DNA of 64,000 nucleotides, taken from an uncultured Tolumonas sp. (lineage in GTDB: Bacteria > Pseudomonadota > Gammaproteobacteria > Enterobacterales > Aeromonadaceae). Positions 16,390 to 24,175 of this stretch are shown one piece after another. Position numbers and translations under genes: made by a program. The stretch's first letter is position 1; every line of letters begins with the position of its first letter. The stretch is from the NCBI RefSeq assembly GCF_963676665.1, contig NZ_OY781371.1, forward strand, positions 310,001 through 374,000. Reading direction: 5' to 3'. The notes under the pieces are model-generated. The model worked only from the letters and a program-made list of their open reading frames with translations. It did not search any database and was not told the origin of the DNA.

Positions 16390-18060
16390 ATGACCCAAGT
16401 GGAGCATCGACCAACCAATTTTATCCGTCAGATCATTGATGAAGATCTGGCTAGCGGCAAACACAGCTCTGTGGCAACTCGTTTTCCACCCGAGCCTAAT
16501 GGCTATTTGCATATTGGCCATGCCAAATCCATCTGTCTGAATTTTGGCATTGCCCGCGATTATCAGGGCACCTGTAACCTGCGTTTCGACGACACCAATC
16601 CTGCGAAAGAAGAAGTGGAATATGTCGAATCAATCCAGCGTGATGTGCAATGGTTAGGTTTTCAGTGGAATGGCGCGGTGCGTTACTCCTCGGATTATTT
16701 TGAACAACTGCACGCCTATGCTATTGAGTTGATCAATAAAGGGCTCGCTTATGTTGACGAGCTGACGGCTGATCAGATCCGCGAATACCGTGGCACCTTG
16801 ACGCAACCGGGTAAGAACAGCCCGTTCCGCGATCGCAGCATCGAAGAAAACCTTGCGCTGTTTGAAAAAATGAAAAATGGTGGTTTCCAGGAAGGTGAAG
16901 CCTGCTTGCGTGCCAAAATTGATATGGCATCTTCATTTTTTGTCATGCGCGATCCGGTTATCTACCGTATCAAATTCGCCGAACATCATCAGACGGGCAA
17001 CAAGTGGTGCATCTATCCGATGTACGATTTTACCCACTGTATTTCGGACGCCTTGGAAGGCATCACACATTCCATCTGTACGCTGGAATTCCAGGATAAC
17101 CGTCGTCTGTATGATTGGGTGTTGGATAATATCTCTATTCCTTGCCATCCACGTCAATACGAGTTCAGCCGTCTGAATCTTGAATATGCCATCATGTCGA
17201 AGCGTAAGCTGAACCAGCTGGTAACGGAAGGTATTGTAGATGGATGGGATGACCCACGAATGCCAACTGTATCGGGCCTGCGTCGTCGTGGTTATACGCC
17301 GGAAGCGATCCGTGAATTCTGTCATCGTATCGGTGTCACTAAACAAGACAACACCGTGGAGATGAGCTCACTGGAGTCGTGCATTCGTGAAGATCTGAAC
17401 GAACGCGCACCCCGTGCCATGGCTGTGTTAGACCCACTGCGTGTGGTGTTGGAAAACTATCCGGAAGATTTGGTTGAAAACCTGACCATTGCTAATCATC
17501 CGAATATTCCGGAAGCGGGCGAACGTAGCGTGCCATTCAGCCGTGAAATCTTTATTGATCGTGCTGATTTCCGCGAAGAGGCCAACAAACAATACAAACG
17601 TCTGGTGATGGGTAAAGAGGTGCGTCTGCGCCACGCTTACATCATTAAAGCGGAACGCGTTGAAAAAGATGCGGAAGGCAATATTACCACGCTGTATTGT
17701 TCTTGCGATCGCGACACGCTGGGCACTAACCCTGCAGATGGTCGTAAAGTGAAAGGCGTTATCCACTGGGTATCGGCTGCTCATGCGTTGGATGCCGAAG
17801 TGCGTTTGTATGATCGCCTGTTCAGCGTTGCTAATCCGGGCGCAGCAGAAGACTTCCTGAGCACTATCAATCCAGAATCACTGCGTATTGTGGCGCATGC
17901 CAAACTGGAACCATCCTTGAGCACCGCACAGCCTGAGTTTGCTTATCAGTTTGAGCGTGAAGGTTATTTCTGTGTGGATAATAAACTGTCTTCACCAGAA
18001 AAAATGGTCTTTAACCTGACCGTTGCTTTGCGTGATACCTGGACCAAACAGGAAGCGTAA
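16390..18060 (+). CDS. glnS: Glutaminyl-tRNA synthetase
   Basis: A 556-residue class I aminoacyl-tRNA synthetase charging tRNA-Gln. The N-terminal [19 protein letters not shown] is diagnostic for GlnRS. The nucleotide-binding motifs are [12 protein letters not shown] (HIGH) and [10 protein letters not shown] (KMSKS variant). The anticodon-binding beta-barrels make up the C-terminus. Two ATG codons lie in tandem (16387, 16390); the second has better spacing from the GAGGTGA site. Position next to nagE matches E. coli. Confidence 0.96.
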   Translation: MTQVEHRPTNFIRQIIDEDLASGKHSSVATRFPPEPNGYLHIGHAKSICLNFGIARDYQGTCNLRFDDTNPAKEEVEYVESIQRDVQWLGFQWNGAVRYSSDYFEQLHAYAIELINKGLAYVDELTADQIREYRGTLTQPGKNSPFRDRSIEENLALFEKMKNGGFQEGEACLRAKIDMASSFFVMRDPVIYRIKFAEHHQTGNKWCIYPMYDFTHCISDALEGITHSICTLEFQDNRRLYDWVLDNISIPCHPRQYEFSRLNLEYAIMSKRKLNQLVTEGIVDGWDDPRMPTVSGLRRRGYTPEAIREFCHRIGVTKQDNTVEMSSLESCIREDLNERAPRAMAVLDPLRVVLENYPEDLVENLTIANHPNIPEAGERSVPFSREIFIDRADFREEANKQYKRLVMGKEVRLRHAYIIKAERVEKDAEGNITTLYCSCDRDTLGTNPADGRKVKGVIHWVSAAHALDAEVRLYDRLFSVANPGAAEDFLSTINPESLRIVAHAKLEPSLSTAQPEFAYQFEREGYFCVDNKLSSPEKMVFNLTVALRDTWTKQEA

Positions 18061-18076
18061 TTTTTCCTGAGCCAAT

Positions 18077-18111
18077 AAAAAACCGCCGAATGTCTGGCGG
18101 TTTTTTATTTT
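18077..18111. terminator. Bidirectional terminator between glnS and slyX
   Basis: AAAAAACCGCC / GGCGGTTTTTT with an 8-base loop, T-rich on both strands. It serves glnS from the left and slyX from the right. Confidence 0.9.
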
Positions 18112-18136
18112 TGGCGTTTTATTACGGACATTTAGC

Positions 18137-18370
18137 TCAGTAATGCGGCGGCGGTGTCTCTTCGCTTTGACTCGCAACTTGACTGATAACCATCTCTTTC
18201 ATGCGGGTTGCAATCAAACCCATCTGATGGCGTAACTTATCCATATCTTGCTGTTGCATGGCAAGTGCTTGGTTAAGTTGTTCAATTGTATCGTCTTGGA
18301 AAGCTAAGCGGCTTTCTAGTTCTTCAATCCGATCTTCCAGATGTTTGTTTAGCTCGTTTATATGTGACAT
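18137..18370 (-). CDS. slyX: SlyX family coiled-coil protein
   Basis: A 77-residue protein, predicted coiled coil through residues 5-60 (LEDRIEELESRLAFQDDTIEQLNQAL) with a proline-rich end SEETPPPHY typical of SlyX. Function unknown; in E. coli it lies beside slyD/fkpA. Here it is divergent from the FKBP gene, keeping that neighbourhood. Confidence 0.88.
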   Translation of the reverse strand: MSHINELNKHLEDRIEELESRLAFQDDTIEQLNQALAMQQQDMDKLRHQMGLIATRMKEMVISQVASQSEETPPPHY

Positions 18371-18444
18371 CGGTACGCTCTTTGGTATTTATCCCCTGCA
18401 TTATATTCCGTATCATTTTTCTCACAATTACCTTTATTTGCCTG

Positions 18445-18474
18445 TTGTTCATTTACAACTGGCGTTAGTATAAG
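18445..18474 (+). promoter_or_regulatory. Possible promoter of the FKBP isomerase gene
   Basis: TTGTTC and TATAAG are spaced 18 bp apart in the divergent slyX-fkpA interval. A CTCTCT / AGAGAG stem (near 18493-18516) would lie in the leader. Confidence 0.4.
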
Positions 18475-18542
18475 GCGCTTGCCTAGGTCAGCCTCTCTTT
18501 ACCGATAAACAGAGAGCCGGAATCCTTCTCGTGGAGAAAATA

Positions 18543-19328
18543 ATGCAAAAAATGATCAAGATGTCTTTGTTGGCGGTTGCGGTTGCAGTATCCATGACTG
18601 CATGTCAGAAAGATGAGCCAAAAGCACCAGTTGCCGACAAAGTTGAGTTAAAAACATTTGAACAACAATCTGCTTACGCGATTGGTTTGTCTATGGGCCG
18701 TTATATTAATTCAACACTTTCCCGCCAGCAGGATTTGGGCGTGAAATTAGATAACGATATGATCATGAATGGCGTGAAAGATGGTCTGGCGAAAAAAGCC
18801 CAGATGAGCGACGCTGATATTGAAAAAGCGCTGAAAGCTTATGATCAAAAAGTTAACGAAGCAGCGACTAAAAAAGCTGAAACTGATGCCAAATCAAGTT
18901 TAGAGAAAGGTAAAAAATACCTGGAAGAAAACGCGAAAAAAGCCGGCGTGACAGTAACGCAATCAGGTCTGCAATATGAAGTGCTGAAGATGGGGACTGG
19001 TGAAAAACCAAAAGCCAGCGATGTAGTTCGTGTGCATTATCTGGGTACTCTGCCTGACGGTACTAAATTCGACAGTTCTTATGACCGTAAAGAACCGGCT
19101 GAATTCCCACTGGATCACGTCATTCCAGGTTGGACTGAAGGCGTGCAGCTGATGCCTGTTGGTTCTAAATTCAAATTCACTCTGCCTGCCGCACTGGCTT
19201 ATGGCGAACAGGGTGCCGGTACTATTCCGCCAAACTCTGTACTGGTATTTGAAGTTGAATTGCTGGAAATAGTGAAAGATCAGGTTAAAGCTGCTGACGC
19301 ACCAGCTAAAACTGAAGCGAAAAAATAA
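18543..19328 (+). CDS. fkpA: FKBP-type peptidyl-prolyl cis-trans isomerase (FkpA/Mip type)
   Basis: A 261-residue exported prolyl isomerase and chaperone. A signal sequence MQKMIKMSLLAVAVAVSMTA is followed by C21, a plausible lipobox although methionine at -3 is unusual. The helical FKBP_N dimerisation domain spans about 38-145. The C-terminal FKBP domain shows VRVHYLGTLPDGTKFDSSYD, VIPGWTEGVQLMPVGSKF and YGEQGAGTIPPNSVLVFEVELL. The lysine- and alanine-rich tail is probably disordered. ATG 18543 starts directly with the signal peptide and has GGAGA upstream. E. coli FkpA is soluble, whereas this copy may be membrane anchored. Confidence 0.9.
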   Translation: MQKMIKMSLLAVAVAVSMTACQKDEPKAPVADKVELKTFEQQSAYAIGLSMGRYINSTLSRQQDLGVKLDNDMIMNGVKDGLAKKAQMSDADIEKALKAYDQKVNEAATKKAETDAKSSLEKGKKYLEENAKKAGVTVTQSGLQYEVLKMGTGEKPKASDVVRVHYLGTLPDGTKFDSSYDRKEPAEFPLDHVIPGWTEGVQLMPVGSKFKFTLPAALAYGEQGAGTIPPNSVLVFEVELLEIVKDQVKAADAPAKTEAKK

Positions 19329-19338
19329 GTCTGCTTAT

Positions 19339-19366
19339 TTGATGACCCCAATTATGGGGTCATCAA
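19339..19366. terminator. Terminator-like hairpin between the FKBP and GNAT genes
   Basis: A perfect 11-bp stem TTGATGACCCC / GGGGTCATCAA with loop AATTAT lies 10 bp after the fkpA stop and just before the convergent GNAT stop. T-tracts are weak on both sides. Confidence 0.65.
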
Positions 19367-19368
19367 TA

Positions 19369-19869
19369 TTAGTTTATCCCGCCTAAAATAAATTCCTGCG
19401 TTTCATTTTTATCTTCAGTATTCATCATCTGCATGCCCATTTTCTGCAATAAAGCGATAGAGGCTAAATTGTTGATATTGCAGTTGGAATACACAGTAAC
19501 TTGAGGATAAGTTCGCTGCCATTCATTGAGTACACAAGATACCGCTTCGGTCATTAAACCTTGTCGCCAATATGGTGAGCTTAACCAATAACTTAGTTCC
19601 ACATGCTCTGCTTTTGATTGCAACGTAACTAATCCGATCAGCGCTTTCTCTTTGATATCTCGGATGGCATAACAACAACCTTTCCCATTCTGATGTTGTT
19701 TTTGTTGTTCGATTGCCCAGCGCAATAACTGGTTGTCTGATGTAGGCATCAGGCAATGATGGCTCGCCTGAATAAAGATAGGGTCGCTCGTTATTTCGCG
19801 GATTGCGACCACATCTTGTAAAACCAGCGGCTGTAAACATAATCGGCGTGTGAATAGCGGTGGCATCAT
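19369..19869 (-). CDS. RimJ/RimL-type GNAT acetyltransferase
   Basis: A 166-residue acetyltransferase of the Acetyltransf_3 group (TRRLCLQPLVLQDVVAIREI at the start, typical of RimJ/RimL relatives). The acetyl-CoA loop is YWRQGLMTEAVSCVLNEW, and the C-terminal NLASIALLQKMGMQ segment is standard. Substrate unknown. Convergent with fkpA across a shared hairpin. The first two codons are both ATG, so the start may be 3 bases later. Confidence 0.82.
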   Translation of the reverse strand: MMPPLFTRRLCLQPLVLQDVVAIREITSDPIFIQASHHCLMPTSDNQLLRWAIEQQKQHQNGKGCCYAIRDIKEKALIGLVTLQSKAEHVELSYWLSSPYWRQGLMTEAVSCVLNEWQRTYPQVTVYSNCNINNLASIALLQKMGMQMMNTEDKNETQEFILGGIN

Positions 19870-19942
19870 ACGAATAACTGACTGATACTAAATACAGAAT
19901 AAGGTTTAATCTTAACCTGTATTATTCGAGCGGAGGTGCATT

Positions 19943-20233
19943 ATGTTCATTGTTTCTATCACTTATAAAACCGATATTGCTCAGATTGAGGCGCATATGG
20001 ATGCGCATAAAACCTATTTACAAGCACAATATGATGCCGGTCATTTTATTGCTTCCGGGCGCAAAGTGCCCAGAACAGGCGGTATCATTCTGGCGCGCTC
20101 TGAAAGCATGGAAACACTGGAACCGATCCTGGCGGCAGATCCTTTCCATCTGCATAAACTAGCAGATTACGAGATCACCGAATTTATGCCAACGATGGTT
20201 GGGGATGATTTCCGCAATCTGCTCGGGGTGTAA
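19943..20233 (+). CDS. YCII-related domain protein
   Basis: A 96-residue ferredoxin-like alpha/beta protein of the YCII family. It has an early ITYKTDIAQIEAHMDAHKTYL segment with a His-Asp pair, then GHFIASGRKVPRTGG and DPFHLHKLADYEITEF. YCII proteins are small oligomeric enzymes or ligand binders; a dehydrochlorinase is the only well-studied relative, so the activity is not assigned. GGAGG lies just before the ATG. An ERIC repeat begins 37 bp downstream. Confidence 0.82.
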   Translation: MFIVSITYKTDIAQIEAHMDAHKTYLQAQYDAGHFIASGRKVPRTGGIILARSESMETLEPILAADPFHLHKLADYEITEFMPTMVGDDFRNLLGV

Positions 20234-20269
20234 ACATACAGGCTGTATTTCTTCCCACAGCTTGAGGTC

Positions 20270-20397
20270 TATACCCAAAGTAATTGGAGTTGCAGCAAGG
20301 CGACAAGAGAGCGAATCCCCATGAACATAGAGATGCTATGTGATTGGGGTGAGAGAACCCTGTCAACGACGCTGCAACTTCAAGTACGAAGGGTATA
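20270..20397. repeat. ERIC-type repeat, copy 2 (128 bp)
   Basis: Same length and TATACCC/GGGTATA ends as copies 1 and 3. The inner arms GCGAATCCCCATGAACATAG and CTATGTGATTGGGGTGAG match the ERIC core. It fills the interval between the convergent YCII and yfaY-like genes and ends 1 bp before the stop codon of the latter. Confidence 0.9.
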
Positions 20398-20398
20398 T

Positions 20399-21556
20399 TT
20401 AAGGGCGATATGAACTATCGGTACGCTGCAGTGTCTGGTATTCACCCTGTGCCGGTTGTTTCAGCAAGTAACGACGTAACATGTCTTGTGCTGCAAACGA
20501 GATGATCCGGCGCTGCAACGTCACATCCAGAGTGCGTACATACAGCGTCTGGGCCCAGCCGTGCAAACCATCCCACAAGGCAATCGGGTAGTGCTGTTCA
20601 GTGGCAGAACCAATCGCTAATGTCAGGCGGGAATGATGCTGAATGTATTGTAGCAACTCATCCGCACTGTCTGGCAAATGGGCATGGTAATCACCGCACA
20701 GCTGAGGGATCGCTGGGGCTAAATCTGACAACAGCTGCCCGTAGGTGCCACCTTCCAGAATTTCCAGCGGCCCTTCCAGTAATCCGGCTAAGGTTTTCGG
20801 CATATCGAGTTGGCCTGATGCCACCAGATAGGGCGTGATCACCGACAACAGCTGGGCTTCCGCAGTATCAAAATCAGCATCGGGCTGCTGGCTTATCAGT
20901 TTCATCTCGATGATGGGCATGGATGAGCGATAGCCTAATTCAATATGCGCTGGCCAGCTGAGGGTATCTAACTGATCACTTAAGGATGATTCTGAAATGC
21001 CGAAGGTGAAATAACGACGAACGGTAGCAGCACCGGAAGGGTAATGTTTTTGCAGATCGGGAATGATTTGCTGCTGCACCATTTGTTTAAATTCATTCGG
21101 AACACCGGGGGTGAAATAACACAAGGCTTTGTTGATTTGTAGCTTAAAGCCACATGCAGTGCCGATAGGGTTGTCTAGCACGGTGGCACCTTGCGGTAAC
21201 ATCGCTTGTTTGCGGTTACTGATGGGCATGGCGCGTCCGCGATTAGAAAATTTCTGCTCCATGTTTGTCAGCCAGTCGGTGTTGAGTTCCTGAGGCACAC
21301 CAGCAACCTGGGCGACCGCATCGGTTGTTTTATCATCGGAAGTTGGGCCGAGGCCGCCATTAAAAATAATGACGTCGGCAATCAGACTGCGTTCTTGCAA
21401 AAGAGTCGTTAAATCATCCATCCGGTCGCCAACGGTCTGACGACGCCGAACCTGCCAGCCCTGTTCCAGTAACTGCAGACTTAACCATGAGGCGTTGGTG
21501 TCAACGGTAAAGCCGGTGAGAACTTCATCACCGGTGGTAATAATTTCAATAATCAT
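20399..21556 (-). CDS. yfaY: YfaY/CinA-like protein (MoCF-binding domain)
   Basis: A 385-residue protein whose N-terminal 170 residues form a MoaB/Mog-like domain: TTGDEVLTGFTVDTNASWL, FNGGLGPTSDDKTTDAVA, NPIGTACGF and TPGVPNEF. The layout and motifs match E. coli YfaY, a CinA paralogue. True CinA proteins end in a PncC-type NMN deamidase domain; the C-terminal part here does not show its SGG/TTG motifs, so deamidase activity is doubtful. A pyrophosphatase or pyridine-nucleotide role is possible from the family. The stop codon directly abuts an ERIC repeat. Confidence 0.8.
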   Translation of the reverse strand: MIIEIITTGDEVLTGFTVDTNASWLSLQLLEQGWQVRRRQTVGDRMDDLTTLLQERSLIADVIIFNGGLGPTSDDKTTDAVAQVAGVPQELNTDWLTNMEQKFSNRGRAMPISNRKQAMLPQGATVLDNPIGTACGFKLQINKALCYFTPGVPNEFKQMVQQQIIPDLQKHYPSGAATVRRYFTFGISESSLSDQLDTLSWPAHIELGYRSSMPIIEMKLISQQPDADFDTAEAQLLSVITPYLVASGQLDMPKTLAGLLEGPLEILEGGTYGQLLSDLAPAIPQLCGDYHAHLPDSADELLQYIQHHSRLTLAIGSATEQHYPIALWDGLHGWAQTLYVRTLDVTLQRRIISFAAQDMLRRYLLKQPAQGEYQTLQRTDSSYRP

Positions 21557-21596
21557 GAGGATACCAATATTGAATTAAGCATATGCATGCTAACAA

Positions 21597-22874
21597 TCAG
21601 TTACTGTTGGTTCCACTTGAAGAGTCGAAGAAGTAACTGATTCGGGTTCGCGGACTCAGATAATCAAAAATTTCCTGCGGCAAACGGGACGGTAATAATA
21701 CCCGTTTGATGCTTAAATGCATATTTTCCAGATCAACTACGGCAGCCTCGGTACGAGGTATGGCTGCATCGTAAATCAGTACTGAAGGATATAACAGACG
21801 TTGGCTATTGACCGACATAACCAGCCCAACCTGACCATTGGACAATTCAACCACGCTACCTGGCGGATAAATGCCCAAATGTTTGATTAATAGCCCGATA
21901 TAGTCTTTATTCAACTGCTGCGTTTTGTGCTTAAACATAAACGACAACACGGTATGGGGGGTCGCGGCCGCTTTTCCGCCAATTTGCGGGTGGCACAGAG
22001 AGTCATATTCATCGATCACAGCCATTAACTGTGTCAAATCATCAAGCTGTGGGCCTTTTAATCCTTCTGGATAACCAGAACCATCGAGTCGTTCATGATG
22101 TTTCAGAATTAACCCTTTGGCCTGTTCTGGAAAATCTTTTGCGAGATCGAGTAAGGTCAGACTATAACGCGGGTGCATCTTATACAGATTTTCTTCCGGT
22201 TTAGTCAGCTGCTCTGTTTTTCTCAAAATCTGTGTTGGAATTTTGATTTTGCCGATATCGTGGAAAATGGCGGCCATACCGAGCAGTTTGATCTCTTCTG
22301 CGGTTTTACCACATTGTTTAGCCAGCAACATCGATAACATTGCCACGTTTAACGTGTGGTAATAGAGGCTTTCGCCTTCCGGCGAGTCAGACATCAGATG
22401 CAGCACCATTTGATCTGCTTGCATCAGTTGATTCGTGATATCGTCAACCAGCTCATGTGCTTCGCGGATCGCATTTAACGGTCGGTTTTGCAGTTTGTTA
22501 ATCAGCGCCCGCATTTGCGCCAGTGATCGATTGAACGACTGTTCCGTTCTTTGCACATTGCGCCGATACTCTTTCATCTGCTCAATACGCTGTAACTTTT
22601 CAGCCTGCATCTTTTCCTGCAGTGTCACGATCTCATCATCGAGATCAACGTCACTTTGTGGCATCTCTAAGATTTCAGCGGGCTTAGGCGGAGCGTCAGA
22701 TTTTTCCGGGATGATGAAGACATGTTTTAATCCAAGTTGACGAATCAATTGGATTTGTTCTTCTTTCTTGATCATAAAGCTGGAAAGCAGGAACGGGTGA
22801 TCCCGCCAGCTGAGAGGCAGCTTGATATAGTTTCCGATTTGTAATCGATCGACGGATATACGGAGTTCTGCCAT
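21597..22874 (-). CDS. HD-GYP domain protein, probable c-di-GMP phosphodiesterase
   Basis: A 425-residue soluble protein. Residues 1-60 match the DUF3391 module often found before HD-GYP. A helical, probably coiled-coil stretch follows (about 75-130). The HD-GYP domain has H173, HDIGK (205-209) and HHERLDGSGYP (259-269), all residues expected for an active c-di-GMP phosphodiesterase. No receiver or membrane domain is present. A C-terminal part of about 100 residues (GQVGLVMSVNSQRLLYPSVLIYD) may be regulatory. Monocistronic by context. Confidence 0.9.
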   Translation of the reverse strand: MAELRISVDRLQIGNYIKLPLSWRDHPFLLSSFMIKKEEQIQLIRQLGLKHVFIIPEKSDAPPKPAEILEMPQSDVDLDDEIVTLQEKMQAEKLQRIEQMKEYRRNVQRTEQSFNRSLAQMRALINKLQNRPLNAIREAHELVDDITNQLMQADQMVLHLMSDSPEGESLYYHTLNVAMLSMLLAKQCGKTAEEIKLLGMAAIFHDIGKIKIPTQILRKTEQLTKPEENLYKMHPRYSLTLLDLAKDFPEQAKGLILKHHERLDGSGYPEGLKGPQLDDLTQLMAVIDEYDSLCHPQIGGKAAATPHTVLSFMFKHKTQQLNKDYIGLLIKHLGIYPPGSVVELSNGQVGLVMSVNSQRLLYPSVLIYDAAIPRTEAAVVDLENMHLSIKRVLLPSRLPQEIFDYLSPRTRISYFFDSSSGTNSN

Positions 22875-23056
22875 AACATCATGTAATGCTTAAACCTGTA
22901 CTTAGGTTACTGGATGGGGGCGGCCAAGAGAAGCATTTGTTGTTTCGGATGCTGCAAAAAATTCATCGTGTGATATTCAGGAAGAATGTTTTACTGAGAT
23001 GATCAGCGCTATTTCCGGCAACGTATCTTACCAGATGGATATAAAAAGAGATCCTG

Positions 23057-23085
23057 GTGACAGGTTACCCTGGATGGTGTAGGCT
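23057..23085 (+). promoter_or_regulatory. Possible metA promoter
   Basis: GTGACA and TAGGCT are spaced 17 bp. The -10 overlaps the first MetJ box, which would fit repression. The -10 match is weak. Confidence 0.4.
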
Positions 23086-23104
23086 TCTGGATGTCCAGAC
23101 GTTT
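23081..23104 (+). promoter_or_regulatory. MetJ operator (three tandem met boxes) before metA
   Basis: Three contiguous 8-mers AGGCTTCT, GGATGTCC and AGACGTTT match the met box AGACGTCT at 6, 5 and 7 of 8 bases. The array ends 25 bp before the metA ATG. MetJ-SAM binds such tandem boxes cooperatively. Confidence 0.75.
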
Positions 23105-23129
23105 TTACTGATAGATGTGGGAGCTAGTC

Positions 23130-24077
23130 ATGCCAATCAAAATTCCCGACCAATTGCCTGCTGCGGGTGTGCTGACCGAAGAAAATATCTTCGTGATGAC
23201 AGACAGCCGTGCTGCGCATCAGGATATCCGGCCCTTAAAAGTGCTGTTATTGAATTTGATGCCGAAAAAAATTGAGACGGAAATTCAGTTGATGCGCATG
23301 CTCTCGAATTCACCATTGCAGGTGATCGTGGATTTGCTGCGTATCGATGACCGGGAATCTAAAAATACGCCGAAGATCCATGTTGAAACCTTTTATCAGG
23401 ATTTTGACCAGATCAAAGATAATAAATATGACGGTCTGATCATCACCGGCGCACCGTTAGGTTTAGTGCAATTTAGTGACGTCGTTTATTTTGATACGTT
23501 GGTTAAGATCATTGAGTGGTCTAAGCACAATGTTACGTCGACCCTGTTTCTTTGTTGGGCGGCACAAGCGGCATTAAAAGTGCTGTATGGCCTGGAAAAA
23601 CAGACCCGCGATGTGAAACTGTCAGGGGTTTATTATCACCGCAAACTGGAACAGCAAGATCCACTGGTGCGTGGTTTTGATGATGTGTTTTTAGCGCCGC
23701 ACTCCCGTTATGCCTCCTTCGATGGCGATTTCGTTCGTGCGAACACTGATTTGCGGATTTTTGCTGAATCAGATGAAGCGGGCGTTTATCTGGCGGCCAG
23801 CAAAGACTGTCGTCAGGTGTTTGTTACCGGTCATCCAGAATATGATGCTGATACCTTACACCATGAATATCATCGTGATTTAGCGGCAGGTATCGACCCT
23901 CTCGTTCCGGCTAATTATTACCCGAACAACAACCCTGATAATCAGCCTCATCATAGCTGGCGCAGTCATGGGCATCTGTTATTCTCTAATTGGCTAAACT
24001 ATTACGTTTATCAGCTGACACCGTTTGATTTAAATTCACTGACGCATAAATCAAACGAAAGTAACTGGGAAATTTAG
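23130..24077 (+). CDS. metA: Homoserine O-succinyltransferase
   Basis: A 315-residue enzyme catalysing the first committed step of methionine synthesis, succinylation of homoserine. Conserved stretches are [19 protein letters not shown], the nucleophile cysteine in [14 protein letters not shown], the catalytic histidine in [13 protein letters not shown], and [23 protein letters not shown] 23130 matches the known MetA N-terminus ([11 protein letters not shown]) and has GGGAG upstream. Acyl preference (succinyl or acetyl) is inferred from similarity to E. coli MetA. Confidence 0.95.
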   Translation: MPIKIPDQLPAAGVLTEENIFVMTDSRAAHQDIRPLKVLLLNLMPKKIETEIQLMRMLSNSPLQVIVDLLRIDDRESKNTPKIHVETFYQDFDQIKDNKYDGLIITGAPLGLVQFSDVVYFDTLVKIIEWSKHNVTSTLFLCWAAQAALKVLYGLEKQTRDVKLSGVYYHRKLEQQDPLVRGFDDVFLAPHSRYASFDGDFVRANTDLRIFAESDEAGVYLAASKDCRQVFVTGHPEYDADTLHHEYHRDLAAGIDPLVPANYYPNNNPDNQPHHSWRSHGHLLFSNWLNYYVYQLTPFDLNSLTHKSNESNWEI

Positions 24078-24104
24078 TTCCACCCCCGTCTCAGTTATTA
24101 TTGT

Positions 24105-24131
24105 GTTGTCCCGGCTAGGATGCCGGGCAAC
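24105..24131 (+). other. Strong hairpin in the metH leader
   Basis: GTTG-T-CCCGGC / GCCGGG-CAAC with a 6-base loop lies between metA and metH, about 45 bp before the metH start. No U-run follows. It may be a weak metA terminator, an mRNA-stability element or a leader structure. Confidence 0.5.
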
Positions 24132-24175
24132 CCCGTTTCAGAATTATCTGCATCACCGATATTGAGGAAGCCCCC

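Noticed and set aside
24064-24175. Riboswitch (SAM, SAH or cobalamin) upstream of metH
   Set aside because: Only a simple hairpin is present. The interval is too short and lacks the conserved motifs of these classes.
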